A stretch of DNA of 64,000 bases from Sympetrum striolatum (lineage: Eukaryota > Arthropoda > Insecta > Odonata > Libellulidae): positions 866,647-930,646 of the forward strand of contig CANPUZ010000032.1 in assembly GCA_947579665.1 (NCBI GenBank). Direction: 5' to 3'. This document shows, one piece after another, positions 20,281 through 31,566 of this stretch (its first letter is position 1; each line of letters begins with the position of its first letter). Made by a program: the position numbers and the translations under genes. The notes under the pieces are model-generated. The model was given only the letters and a program-made list of their open reading frames with translations, had not been told where the DNA came from and did no database searches.

Positions 20281-21355
20281 GATACTAATTCACAGGCTAA
20301 ACTACTGGCGTCATTGACTCGAAATTTTTACCACGTATTGGCCATAACGTGTAACCTCCAGAAAAATTGCGATTTTGAACCTCGGTGTCATGGGTTCGAT
20401 TCCAGAGGGCCTCAAAGTCCCGATTTTTCCCGTTTAAATGCATTGATTTGATTTTCGGGAATTTAAAAAAAATACTTTCCGGATAGGTAGCGAATCGTCA
20501 CTCAAGGAGCTTATATATATGGTCATGATCTATCGAAAACATAAATGAGTTTTACGGAAAATATCCTGGGTTCGATGCTAGGTCGGGGCAAAAATCGGCC
20601 GTTTAAATTGCATTGTGGCGATTTTTAAGATTTTTTTTGGACCCTTTCCCGATGGAATGGAAATTTGAAATTCGGCATGGAGTTGGAGATCAATAATAAA
20701 TTTCAGGATCAAATTTTAAATATTCGCTGATGGTCCTTGGTTCGATCACAGAGGGACATTTAAATCCCTCAATGCATTTCTTACGGAGATAACGGAAACA
20801 AATTATAGGTACTTCCCGGCGCGATAGAGACTTCAACCTTTGCATTAAGAAAGATTCAGTGTATACAAATCAAACTGTGCATTCCCGGCTGTCAATATGT
20901 CCAGGGTTCGACACCAGGCGTCTCTAATATCTGTAACTGATCCGATTTTCAATGATTATTTTGAACCCTTTCCCAACAATATAGAAACTTGAAATTCGGC
21001 ATATAGATAAAGATCATAAATAATATTCAGAAACATTTTTTAGATTTCCAAGATCGTCCTTGGTTCGAATCCAGAGAGCCATTTAAATTAGTGAAAATGA
21101 GTACGTCTTTTGAGGCAGTTGTAGCCAATATTTCTGCTTGAATTTTCACACATAGTTAGAGATGGCGATGTTCTTTTGTGCTGCATAGTACGTTCAACAA
21201 TAAAGACCCGGGTTCGATGCCAGACGATGGAATTTCAGTGAATTGTAAGAAAAATTTCAATCCATTTTTTCTTTTGATGGCCGTCCTGATATGATGCCGA
21301 CATGAAAACAGTGTTGTAGATCTGCTTGCAGTATGCAAGCAACATTTTACTCGTA
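20281..21355 (+). repeat. Composite B-box unit 14 (type 1)
   Basis: The unit is 1075 bp. Its A-end sequence (GATACTAATTCAC, then CTACTGGCGTCATTGACTC) is shared with unit 10. Box C is altered to GGTTCGATCAC; the others retain the core. Confidence 0.9.
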
Positions 21356-21458
21356 TATATATATATATAAGTATATCCGGAGAAGCGTCTATATATAATA
21401 GAAGATAGATGCTTCTCCGGATTCATTCATATATCATATATTCATATATATATATATA
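21356..21458. repeat. Linker with two opposed motifs
   Basis: A forward GGAGAAGCGTC-class motif and a reverse CTTCTCCGGATTCATTCA motif lie in opposite orientation around ATAGAAGATAGAT, flanked by TA tracts. Hairpin ends of units 14 and 15 face each other across it. Confidence 0.8.
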
Positions 21459-22536
21459 TACGAGTAAAATGTTGCTTGCATACTGCGAGCAGATCGACAA
21501 CACTAATTTCATATCGGCATTATATCGGGACGGTCCTCAAAAGAAAAAAAAAAAAGATTTAATTTTTTCTGAAAATTCGCTGAAATTCCATCGTCTGGCA
21601 TTGAACACGGGTCTTACTGGTGAACCTACTATGAAACACAATAGAACATCACCATCTCTAACTATGTGTGAAAATTCAAGCAGAAATATGGACTACAACT
21701 GCCTCAAAAGACGTTCTAATTTTCACGAATTTAAATGGCTCTCTGGATTCGAACCAAGGACGATCTTGGAAATCTAGAAAATGTTTTTGAAAGTTATTTA
21801 TAATCTCTATCTATATGCTGAATTTGAAGTTTCTATATTATTGGCAAAGGTTTCAAAATAATTCCTAAATATCGGATAAACTTCTGATTTCAGAGACACC
21901 TGGTGTCGACCCAAGGACACATTGATACCTGTGAATGCACTGTTTGATTTGTATTGACTTGATCTTTCTATATGCAAAGTTTGAAGTCGATATCGTGCCG
22001 GGAAGTACCTAAAATTTGTTTCCGTTATCTCCGTAAGAAATGCATTGAGGAATGTAAATGTCCCTCTGGGATCGAACCAAGGACCATCAGCGAATATGTA
22101 AAATTCGATTATGATATGTTTTTATGGTATCTAACCTCATACCGAATTTTAAGTTTCTATGCCATCAGAAAAGGGTCCAAAAAAAATCTTAAAAATCGCC
22201 ACAATGCATTTTAAACGGCCGATTTTTGCCCCCACCTAGCATCGAACCAAGGATAATATTCGTAGATGTCTTTATGGTTTCCTTTAGATATGCACGGCAT
22301 CTAGCGGTCCCTTGAATTTCAAATCTCTCCTTTTCCGGGAAGTGCCTCAAAAAAATTTTCGAAAATCCCCGCCATGTATCGTTATGGAGAAAATCGGGAC
22401 TTTGGGGCCTTCTGGAATCGAACCCATGACACCGAAGTTCAATGTCGGCTTTTTCCTGGAGGTTACACGTCATGGCCATAACGTCGTAAAAATTTCAAGT
22501 CGTTGGCACTTGTGGAACATGGCTAGAATTTTGATC

Positions 22537-22539
<3 letters not shown>
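21459..22539 (-). repeat. Composite B-box unit 15 (type 1, reverse)
   Basis: The unit is 1081 bp, ending GATCCCC. Box F (GGCATTGAACA) and box D (GTGTCGACCCA) are degenerate, and the hairpin has one mismatch (GCGAGC). Confidence 0.9.
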
Positions 22540-22569
<30 letters not shown>

Positions 22570-22572
<3 letters not shown>

Positions 22573-23647
22573 GAGTAAAATGTTGCTTGCATACTGCAAG
22601 CAGATCGACAACACTATTTTCATGTTGGCATCATATCCGGACGGCCATCAAAAGAAAAAAAAAGATTGAAATTTTTCTTAAAATTTGCCTAAATTCCATC
22701 GTCCGGCATCGAACCCGGGTCTTTACTGTGAACATACTATGCAGCACAATAGAACATCACCATCTCTAACGATGTGTGAAAATTCAAGCAGAAATATGGG
22801 CTACAACTGCCTCAAAAGACGTTCTAATTTTTACGAATTTAAATGGCTCTCTGGATTCGAACCAAGGACGATCTTGGAAATCTAAAAAATGTTTCTGAAA
22901 GTTATTTATGATCTCTATCTATATGCCGAATTTGAAGTTTCTATATTATTGGCAAAGGTTTCAAAATAATTCCTAAATATCGGATTAACTTCTGATTGCA
23001 GAGACACCTGGTGTCGAACCCAGGACTCTTTGATAGCTGTGAATGCACTGTTTGATTTGTATGGACTTGATCTTTGTACATGCAAAGTTTGAAGTTGATA
23101 TCGTGCCGGGAAGTACCTAAAATTTGTTTCCGTTATCTCCGTAAGAAAAGCATTGGGAAGTGCAAATGGTCCTCTGGGATCGAACCAAGGACCATAAGCT
23201 AATATACAAAATTCAATTATGAAATAAATTCATGATATCTATCGACGTGCCGAGTTTCAATAATCCATGTTATCGGGAAAGGATCCAAAAAAAATCTAAA
23301 AAATCGCCGCAATGCATTTTAAACGGCCGATTTTTGCCCCGGCCTAGCATCGAACCAAGGACAATATTCGAAGATGTCTTTCCGCTTTTCGTTGGCTATG
23401 CACGGCATCTAGCGGTCCCTCGAGTTTCAACTCTCTGCTTTTCCGGGAAGTGCCTCAAAAAAATTTTCGAAAATCCCCGCCATGTAATCTTATGGGGAAA
23501 ATCGCGACTTTGGGGCCTTCTGGAATCGAACCCATGACACCGAGGTTCAAAGTCTGCTTTTTCCTGGAGGTTACACGTTATGGCCAATATGTCGTAAAAA
23601 TTTCAAGGCAGTGGCATTTCTGGAACATGGTTAGAATTTTGATCCCC
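22570..23647 (-). repeat. Composite B-box unit 16 (type 1, reverse)
   Basis: The unit is 1078 bp, ending GATCCCC, and separated from unit 15 by 30 bp of pure TA. All six boxes keep the TCGAACC core. Confidence 0.9.
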
Positions 23648-23708
23648 TATATATATATATATATAACTTATATATATATAGGTATATCCGGAGAAGCGTC
23701 TATATATA

Positions 23709-23772
<64 letters not shown>
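23648..23772. repeat. TA-rich linker and microsatellite, RTE insertion site
   Basis: TA tracts surround one GGTATATCCGGAGAAGCG motif. The last 60 or so bases are almost pure TA and directly precede the 5' end of the RTE element. Confidence 0.9.
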
Positions 23773-23774
<2 letters not shown>

Positions 23775-23981
23775 CCTCCTCATCACCGCCACAGTTCATT
23801 GCCTCATCGGGGCGGAGGGGTGTTAACGGAGGTTGGAGGCGATGCATAGCCCAGGTTCAACCATGCTAAGAAGGCTTCAACAATATCTCCGGCCAAATAA
23901 TGAAAGTGGCATTCACCAACCGGCAGTAGGACAGCCTGGTGAATTATTATCCTAACCCCCCCAAATACAAGTACAATTTTC

Positions 23982-24923
23982 ATGATGAGCTTCTTTAATG
24001 GAAATTTATCCGGACGTAAAAGCACCACCCATTCGGATGTCCGGGAGGTGGTGGCATTGAAGAGGTCCATCATGAAGAAAAGAATTACTACCCTGCAATT
24101 CACAACCTACAACTGCCGCAGCTTGAAGAGTGAAGAACGACTGCTGGAACTACTCAATGAAGCAGAGAAGATAAAATGGGATATCATCGGTCTCAGCGAA
24201 GTCAGAAGAAAATCAGAGGAGCTACTTACACTGAAGGAAGGACACTTATTCTTTTACAGGGGCACCAAGGATGGAAGAAATGGAGGCGTTGGATTTTTGA
24301 TCAATAAGAGATGGAAGGATAATGTGGTCAAAATCGAAGGTGTATCAGATAGAATTTGTAAACTCATACTGAAGATCAATGAGCGTTACTCAGTACAGGT
24401 CATCCAAGTCTACGCACCAACAGCTGCAAGCAGCGAAGAGGAAATTGAAAACTTCTACCAAACTCTCGGCACTGAACATGACAAGGAGGCCCACTACTAT
24501 AAAGTCATTATGGGAGATTTTAATGCTCGTGTAGGGCAGCGGGAAACTGATGACACTGTCGCAGGACAATATGGACTGGGCCAGAGAAATGAGCGAGGTC
24601 ACCGCTTAGTAGAGTTTGCAGAATGCACCAATATGTATATAACAAATACATACTTTAAGAAAAATCCTACAAGGAAATGGACGTGGAGAGGTCCCAATGG
24701 AACAAAAAATGAAATAGACTACATATTGGTAAACAGACTCTACACTGTAACTAACTGTGAAGTTTTGAATAATTTCAACACTGGAAGTGACCACAGAATT
24801 GTTAGATGCAGAATCAATATTAACCCCCGAATGGAACGAAAGAAGTTGGTTTCTTGCAAGAAGGAGGAGATAAATATTGATAAACTATCAAATAACGAGA
24901 AAAAGTTTCAGCTGAAACTTTGA
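23982..24923 (+). CDS. RTE endonuclease domain (frame ends at in-frame TGA)
   Basis: This 313-residue frame is an exonuclease-III-like (APE) endonuclease that nicks the target DNA during target-primed reverse transcription. Catalytic signatures are TYNCRS (N44), LSEVRR (E73), VYAPT (Y144), MGDFNARVG (D179, N181), NEIDYI (D246) and GSDHR (D270, H271). Homologues are often misnamed 'craniofacial development protein 2-like'. The TGA at 24921 is in frame with the downstream reverse transcriptase, so this is the front part of one broken protein. The start is taken as the first of two adjacent methionines; M31 is an alternative. Confidence 0.88.
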   Translation: MMSFFNGNLSGRKSTTHSDVREVVALKRSIMKKRITTLQFTTYNCRSLKSEERLLELLNEAEKIKWDIIGLSEVRRKSEELLTLKEGHLFFYRGTKDGRNGGVGFLINKRWKDNVVKIEGVSDRICKLILKINERYSVQVIQVYAPTAASSEEEIENFYQTLGTEHDKEAHYYKVIMGDFNARVGQRETDDTVAGQYGLGQRNERGHRLVEFAECTNMYITNTYFKKNPTRKWTWRGPNGTKNEIDYILVNRLYTVTNCEVLNNFNTGSDHRIVRCRININPRMERKKLVSCKKEEINIDKLSNNEKKFQLKL

Positions 24924-26903
24924 AATAGATTCTCAGCACTTCAGGAGGAAGAACTCGAAACCAAAGTTATGGAAATTGTAAAGAAAGCGGCAGAAGAAGT
25001 AGCAAGCATGCCAAGAAAACCTAAGGATAAGAAATTTAGTGATAGAACCCGGAAAATGATGAAACGACGGAAGGAACTGAAGAATTTAAACACTCCAAGA
25101 GATAATATCGAATATGCCGAGCTTTGCAAAGCCATCAGAGTAGCAATCAAGGAAGACGTGAGGAATTTTAATGAAAAGATTGTGCAAGAGGCCATAGAAA
25201 ATAACAAAAGCATAAAGAGGGCTAGAAGACTCCTAGCAATTGGTAAGAAACAGATTTTAGCCTTACAGAAAGGAGATGGCACCACAACATATAACAGACC
25301 AGCAATATTGAGGATTGTAGCAGAATACTTTGGCAACCTATACAAGAAGATAGGAAACGCCGAAGAGGAGAACCAAGATGAAAGCCAAAGCTCACAAAAT
25401 CTTCTCTCAATCCTCCCAGAAGAAGTAATGGCGGCGATTAAGCAGATGAAGAATGGGAAAGCAGGAGGAGCAGATGGGGTGTTAGCGGAATATCTGAAAG
25501 CTGGTGGAACAGAGATTGCTAATGTTTTAGCACAATTATTCAGTAATTGTCTAAAACAAGGAATGATTCCCAAGGAATGGAACCACGCAAGGATTGCCCT
25601 TCTGCACAAGAAAGGAAGCAAAGAAGATTTGAAGAACTATCGCCCCATTAGCCTCCTTCCAGTTGTCTACAAAACATTCATGAGGATAATAGCGGAACGT
25701 CTTAAGATGACCCTGTCTTCAGCCCAGCCTAGAGAACAAGCGGGATTCCGGAAAGGCTTCAGCACTATGGACCACATCCACACATTACAGGAAATTATAA
25801 ACAGAACGAATGAATACGAGATGCCACTCGTCCTTTGCTTTGTAGATTATGAACAGGCCTTCGACTCGGTAAGTACCTCCTCCACTCTGAAAGCTCTGAA
25901 GAATCAAGGGATAGATTCTGAGTACATCCGCCTCTTGCGCAGTGTCTACGAGAATGCCACAGCTTCTGTAATGCTTCATGAAGAGACCGATGAATTCAAG
26001 ATTGAGAAGGGAGTTCGACAAGGTGACGGTCTGTCTCCCATCTTGTTCACAGCCATTTTAGAAGAAGTTTTTAAAACCCTTGATTGGGAAGAGAAGGGGT
26101 TAAGAGTAAATGGGGAGTACATCAGTCACCTCCGTTTTGCAGATGATATAGTTCTCTTTGCAGGTAACGCAGAAGATCTAACTTCAAGACTTGAAGAGCT
26201 AAACACAGCAGGACTGAAGATAGGACTCAGGATAAACCTAACAAAAACAAAGGTAATGTATAATTCTTTTACAGTGCAAGAGCCAGTCAAACTTCAAGGA
26301 AAACCTCTGGATGTTTGCTTGGAATACACATACCTGGGACAACTTGTAACCACAGGAGAGAAAAACAGGATTAATGAAGTAAACAGAAGAATGAAACTTG
26401 GCTGGAGCGCATTTGGAAGGAACTCACACATTCTGAAGTCAAGAATGCCAATGGTTTTGAAGAGGAAGGTCTTCAACCAATGCATTTTACCTGTCTTGAC
26501 CTATGGAAGTGAAACTTGGGTGTTAAATGCTGCAATAACCCAGAGACTTCAGACAACGCAAAGGAGCATGGAGCGCTGCATGCTGGGAATCACAAGAAGA
26601 GACAGGAAACGAAACACTTGGGTGAGAATGATGACTGGAGTTACAGACATAATAGATAAGGTAAGATCACTGAAATGGAGGTGGGCCGGCCATATTGCAA
26701 GAAGAAACGACAACCGTTGGACATCTGCAGTTCTCAACTGGATACCAAGAGATGTGAAGAGACCAAGAAGACGACCTATGGACAGGTGGAACAGAGACAT
26801 CATCAAGTACTTAAGTGTAACGTGGCAACGAGAAGCTCAGGACAGAGAAAATTGGAAAGTACTTGGGGAGGCCTACATCCGACGTCGGATTGAAAATGGC
26901 TGA
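24924..26903 (+). CDS. RTE reverse transcriptase domain
   Basis: The same frame is open from the codon after the TGA, with the first methionine at 24969 (644 residues from there). The reverse transcriptase spans about residues 190-470: NYRPISLLP, FRKGFSTMDH, VDYEQAFDS (motif A, D293), GVRQGDGLSP, and FADD at 390-393, followed by YLGQLV. The C-terminal third ends with a basic stretch (PRDVKRPRRRPMDRW) and a DRENWK..GEAYIRRR tail typical of RTE proteins. Catalytic residues look intact. The only visible lesion is the upstream TGA. Stop TGA at 26901 begins the TGA-repeat tail. Confidence 0.9.
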   Translation, partial: NRFSALQEEELETKVMEIVKKAAEEVASMPRKPKDKKFSDRTRKMMKRRKELKNLNTPRDNIEYAELCKAIRVAIKEDVRNFNEKIVQEAIENNKSIKRARRLLAIGKKQILALQKGDGTTTYNRPAILRIVAEYFGNLYKKIGNAEEENQDESQSSQNLLSILPEEVMAAIKQMKNGKAGGADGVLAEYLKAGGTEIANVLAQLFSNCLKQGMIPKEWNHARIALLHKKGSKEDLKNYRPISLLPVVYKTFMRIIAERLKMTLSSAQPREQAGFRKGFSTMDHIHTLQEIINRTNEYEMPLVLCFVDYEQAFDSVSTSSTLKALKNQGIDSEYIRLLRSVYENATASVMLHEETDEFKIEKGVRQGDGLSPILFTAILEEVFKTLDWEEKGLRVNGEYISHLRFADDIVLFAGNAEDLTSRLEELNTAGLKIGLRINLTKTKVMYNSFTVQEPVKLQGKPLDVCLEYTYLGQLVTTGEKNRINEVNRRMKLGWSAFGRNSHILKSRMPMVLKRKVFNQCILPVLTYGSETWVLNAAITQRLQTTQRSMERCMLGITRRDRKRNTWVRMMTGVTDIIDKVRSLKWRWAGHIARRNDNRWTSAVLNWIPRDVKRPRRRPMDRWNRDIIKYLSVTWQREAQDRENWKVLGEAYIRRRIENG

Positions 26904-26920
26904 TGATGATGATATATATA

Positions 26921-28022
26921 TACGAGTAAAATGTAGCTTGCATACTGCAAGCAGATCGACAACACTAATTTCATATCGGCATCATATCGGGACGGACATC
27001 AAGAGAAAAAAAAATTCAAAATATTCGTAGAATTCGCTGCAATTTAATCACCTGGCAGCGAACCCCGGTCTTCCTGGTGTACTTACTATGCAGCAAAATA
27101 GAAAATTACCATATCAAACTATGTGTGAAAATTCAAGCAAAACTATTAGGTGCAACTACCTCAAACGACGTCCTACTATTCACATACACTCCTTATTTGA
27201 GAAATTATAATGTGCTCTGGCATCGAACCCAGGAACAGCATGGTCTTATCTATTTTTTTTCTTAAACAAAGTGTTAATATACATCTTCCATTTAAGCAAG
27301 AGCTCCCTTACATATCGATAAATGCATAAAAAAATTATGAAAAGATACCCCATAGTATTATATATGGGTGATATTTTTACCGCCCGGCATCGAACCCGGG
27401 TCTTTCAGGCAATACTTTCTATGCAGCACAAAAGAAAAACACCATCTCTAACCGCGTATGCAAATTCAAGCAGAAATATTGGTTACAACTGCCTCAAATG
27501 ACGTCCTACTTTTCCTTTATATTCCTTATGAGAGAAACGTTATTGTGCTCTGGCTTCGAACCCAGGAACAGTACGGTCTTATGAAAATTTTTTTCTAAAA
27601 CTTATTCGTACCATACATCTTCCAGCCAAGCACGAACATCCTATCATTTTGATAAGTGCATCTAAAAAAATAATGAAAAACGGCTCCCATGTATTTTAAA
27701 GGGCAGATCTTTGCATCGTCCTAGCATCGAACCCAGGATAACTTTTGTAAAAGTCATTGATGTTTTCGAAAGTCCAAGACCATAAATATAGGCACCTTGA
27801 GTTTTACTTCTCTACCTATCCGGAAAGTATTTTTTTTTAATTCCCGAAAATCACGGCAATGCATTCAAACGGGAAAAATCGGGACTTTGGGGCCCTCTGG
27901 AATCGAACCTATGACACTGAGGATCAAAGTCTCTTTTTTCCTGGGGGTTTCACGTTATGGCCAATATGTCATAAAAATTTCAGATCAATGACGCTTGTAG
28001 TTTAGGCTGTGAATTTGTATCC
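26921..28022 (-). repeat. Composite B-box unit 17 (type 2, reverse)
   Basis: The unit is 1102 bp with J-I-H-G-B-A complete and close to unit 5. It lies immediately right of the RTE tail, separated only by TA repeats. Confidence 0.92.
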
Positions 28023-28040
28023 TATCTATCTATATAGGTA

Positions 28041-29115
28041 TACGAGTAAAATGTTGCTTGCATACTGCAAGCAGATCGACAACACTAATTTCATATCGGC
28101 ATTATATCGGGACGGTCCTCAAAAGAAAAAAAAAAGGATTTAATTGTTTCTTAAAATTCGCTGAAATTTCATCGTCTGGCATCGAACCCGGGTCTTACTG
28201 GTAAACCTACTATGAAACACAATAGAAGATCACCATCTGTAACTATGTGTGAAAATTCAAGCAGAAATAATGGCTACAACTGCCTCAAAAGACGTTCTAA
28301 TTTTCACGAATGTAAATGGCTCTTGGGACTCGAACCAAGGACGATCTTGGAAATCTTAAACATGTTTCTGAAAGTTACTTATGATGTCTATCTATATGCC
28401 GAATTTAAAGTTTCTATATTATTGGGAAAGGTTTCAAAATAATTCCTAAAAACGGATCAACTTCTGATTGCAGAGACACCTGGTGTCGAACCCAGGACAT
28501 ATTGTAAGCTGTGAATGCACAGTTTGATTTTTATATATTTGCTCTTGTGTCATGCCAAGTTTGAAGTCGATAGAATGTCGGGAAGTACCTAAATTTTGTT
28601 TCCGTTATCTCCGTAAGAAATGCATTGAGAAGTGCAAATGGCCCTCTGGGATCGAACCAAGGACCATCAGCGAATATAAAAAATTTAATTATGAAATATA
28701 TTCATGATATCTAACCTCATGCCGAATTTCAAGTTTCCATGCCATCGGAAAATGGTCCAAATAAAATCTTAAAAATCGCCGCAATGTATTTAAACGGCCG
28801 ATTTTTGCCCCGACCTAGCATCGAACCATGGACAATATTCGAAGATGTCTTTTTGATTTTCGTTAGATATCCGCGGCATCTAGCGATCCCTCGAATTTCA
28901 ACTCTCTACCTTTCCGGGAAGTGCTTCAAAAAATTTTCGAAAATCCCCGCCATGTATCCTTATGGAGAATATCGCGACTTTGAGGCCTTCTGGAATCGAA
29001 CCCATGACACTGAGGTTCAAAATCGCATTTTTTCTGGTGGTTGTACGTTATGGCCAATTCGCCGTAAAAATTTCAAGTCAATCACGCTTGTGGTTTAGGC
29101 TGTGAATTAGTATCC
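28041..29115 (-). repeat. Composite B-box unit 18 (type 1, reverse), apparently nested
   Basis: The unit is 1075 bp. It begins TACGAG exactly after TATATAGGTA of the unit 17 tail, and the linker that would normally follow GGTA (TATA, then TGAATGAATCC) reappears on its other side. This is what insertion into a GGTA|TA site would leave. Confidence 0.9.
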
Positions 29116-29227
29116 TATCTATCTATCTATATAGGTATATACATGAATGAATCCGGAGAAGCATCTATATATAATAGATATATGAATGAATCCGGAGAAG
29201 CATCTATATATAATAGATATATATAGG
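29116..29227. repeat. Two tandem linker motifs
   Basis: TATC repeats and TATATAGGTA are followed by two direct copies of TGAATGAATCCGGAGAAGC plus the ATCTAT/ATAGAT hairpin. Confidence 0.85.
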
Positions 29228-30336
29228 TACGAGTAAAATGTTGCTTGCATACTGCAAGCACATCGATAACACAAATTTTTTGTCGGCATCACATAGAGTG
29301 AGTACTCAAAAGAAAAAAAAATGGATGGAAAATATTCTTAATTTCCGCTGCAATTATTCATCTGGCATCGAACCCAGGTCTTCCCGGTCATGCATACTAT
29401 GCAGCACCATAGAAGATCACCATCTGTAACTATGTGTGAAAATTCAAGTAGAAATATTAACTGCAACTGCCTCAAACGACGTCCTACTTTTCCATTATAT
29501 TCCTTATGAGAGAAATGCTAATGTGCTCTGGCATCGAACCCAGGAATAGTACGGGCCAATAGAATTTTTTTCTAAAACCAATTCTTTTCATTCATCTTCC
29601 AGCCAAGTACGAACTTTCTATCATTTCGATAAGTGCATCAAAAAAATAATGAAATACTAACCCAATGTATTTTAAACGGGAGACAAATTTGCCGCCCGGC
29701 ATCGAACCCGGATCTTTCTGGTAATACTTCCTATGCAACATAATAGAAGATCAATATCTCTAACTATGTGTGAAAATTCAAGCAGAAATATTGGCTTCAA
29801 CTGCCTCAAACGACGACTTACTTTTCCCTTATATTCCTTATGAGAGAAATGTTAATGTGCCCTGGCATCGAACCCAGGAACAGTACGGGCTTATGAATAT
29901 TTTTTTCTGAAATCAATTCTTAATATATATCTTCTGGCTAAGCGAAAAGTTCCTTACATTCCGGTAAGTGCATCAAAAAAATTAATGAAAAACTATCCCC
30001 ATGCATTTTAAATGCGGGATTTTTGCATCGTCCTAACATCGAACCCAGGACGTTCTCATTAGTAGTCATTAATGTTTTTAATAGTTCTTAAATATATCTG
30101 TAAGTTCCTTGAATTTCGATTCTCTACCTGTCCGGGAAGTATTATTAAAAAAATTTTGAAAATCGCCACCATGTATCCTTATGGAGAAAATCGGGACTTT
30201 GGGGCCTTCTGGAATCGAACCCATGGCACCGAGGTTCAATGTCGGCTTTTTCCTGGAGATTACACGTCATGGCCATAACGTCATAAAAATTTCAAGTCGG
30301 TGGCACTTGTGGAACATGGTTAGACTTTTGATCCCC
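29228..30336 (-). repeat. Composite B-box unit 19 (diverged type 2, reverse)
   Basis: The unit is 1109 bp with box order J-I-H-G-B-A but clearly diverged from the young type 2 copies. Two GTGCnCTGG boxes with a CGCCCGGCATCGAACCCGG box between them support the dimer duplication. It ends GATCCCC, unlike other type 2 copies. Confidence 0.85.
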
Positions 30337-30392
30337 AGTGTATATATATATCTATTATATATAGATGCTTCTCCGGATTCATTCATATATCA

Positions 30393-31473
30393 TACGAGTA
30401 ATATGTAGCTTGCATACTGCAAGCAGATCGACAACACTAATTTCATCTCGGCATCATATCGGGACGATCCTCAAAAGAAAAAAAAGGGGATTGAAAATAT
30501 TCTTTAAATTCGCTGCAAGTTATTCGTCCGGCATCGAACCCGGGTCTTTTTGGTGATACACACTATGCAGCACAAAAGAATTTCTCCATCTCTAATTATG
30601 TGTGAAAATTAAAGCAAAAATATTGGGCGCAGCTGCCTCAAAAGACGCTCTAATGTTCACGAATGTAAATGGCTCTCGGGACTCGAACCAAGGACGATCG
30701 TGGAAATTTAAAAAATGTTTCTGAAAGTTATTAATGATCTCAATCCATATGCCAAATTTCAAGTTTCTATATTATTGGGAAAGGTTTCAAAATAATTCCT
30801 AAAAAATCGGATCAACTTCTGATTGCAGAGACACCTGGTGTCGAACCCAGGACACATTGATAGCTATGAATGCATAGTTTGATTTGTTAAGACTGGTTCT
30901 TCTATCACGCTAAGTTTTAAGTCGATAGCATGCCGGGAAGAACCTAAGATTTGTTTCCGTTATCTCCATAAGAAATGCATTGAGAAATGTGAATGGTGCA
31001 CTGGGATCGAACCAAGGACCATCAGCGAATATGTAAAATTTGATTATGAAATATATTTATAATCTCCAACTCCATGCCGAATTTCAAGTTTCCATGACAT
31101 CGGGAAGGGGTCCAAAAAAAATCTTAAATATCGCCACAATACATTTTAAACGGCCGATTTTTGCCTCGACCTAGCATCGAACCCAGGATATTTTCCTTAA
31201 AACTCATTTATGTTTTCGATAGATCATGACCATATATAAAGGCTCCTAGAGTTTCGATTCTCTACCTATCCGGGAAGTATTTTTTAAAAAATTCCCGAAA
31301 ATCTAAGCAATGCATTTAAACGGGAAAAATCGGGACTTTGGGGCCCTCTGGAATCAAACCCATGACACTGAGGTTCAAAATCGCAATTTTTTTGGAGGTT
31401 ATACGTTATGGCCAATATGTCGTGAAAATTTCAAGCCATTGACGCTAGTGGTTTGGCCTGTGACTTTGTATCC
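30393..31473 (-). repeat. Composite B-box unit 20 (type 1, reverse)
   Basis: The unit is 1081 bp, ending GTATCC. Box A is degenerate (GGAATCAAACC); box E is of the GACTCGAACC subtype. Confidence 0.9.
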
Positions 31474-31566
31474 TCTCTATATATATATATATCTATTATA
31501 TATAGATGCTTCTCCGGATTCATTCATGTATCCATATATATATTCATATATATATATATATAGAGA
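31474..31566. repeat. Linker between two A-ends
   Basis: TA tracts, a reverse CTTCTCCGGATTCATTCA motif and ATGTATCCATA separate units 20 and 21, which are head to head. Confidence 0.8.

Larger units (their letters stand above)
23773..26912 (+). mobile_element. RTE-type non-LTR retrotransposon, nearly intact
   Basis: The element is about 3.1 kb, with a 200-bp leader beginning CCCCTCCTCATCACC, an endonuclease-reverse transcriptase frame and a very short 3' end of TGATGATGATGATGA. Lack of RNase H, the single endonuclease-RT protein and the trinucleotide tail fit the RTE clade. It lies in a TA microsatellite between units 16 and 17, so a target duplication cannot be distinguished from the TA repeat. 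One in-frame TGA at 24921-24923 divides the frame. Confidence 0.88.

Noticed and set aside
24941..25621. 226-codon minus-strand frame inside the RTE element
   Set aside because: It is antisense to the reverse transcriptase coding region and has no recognisable domain.
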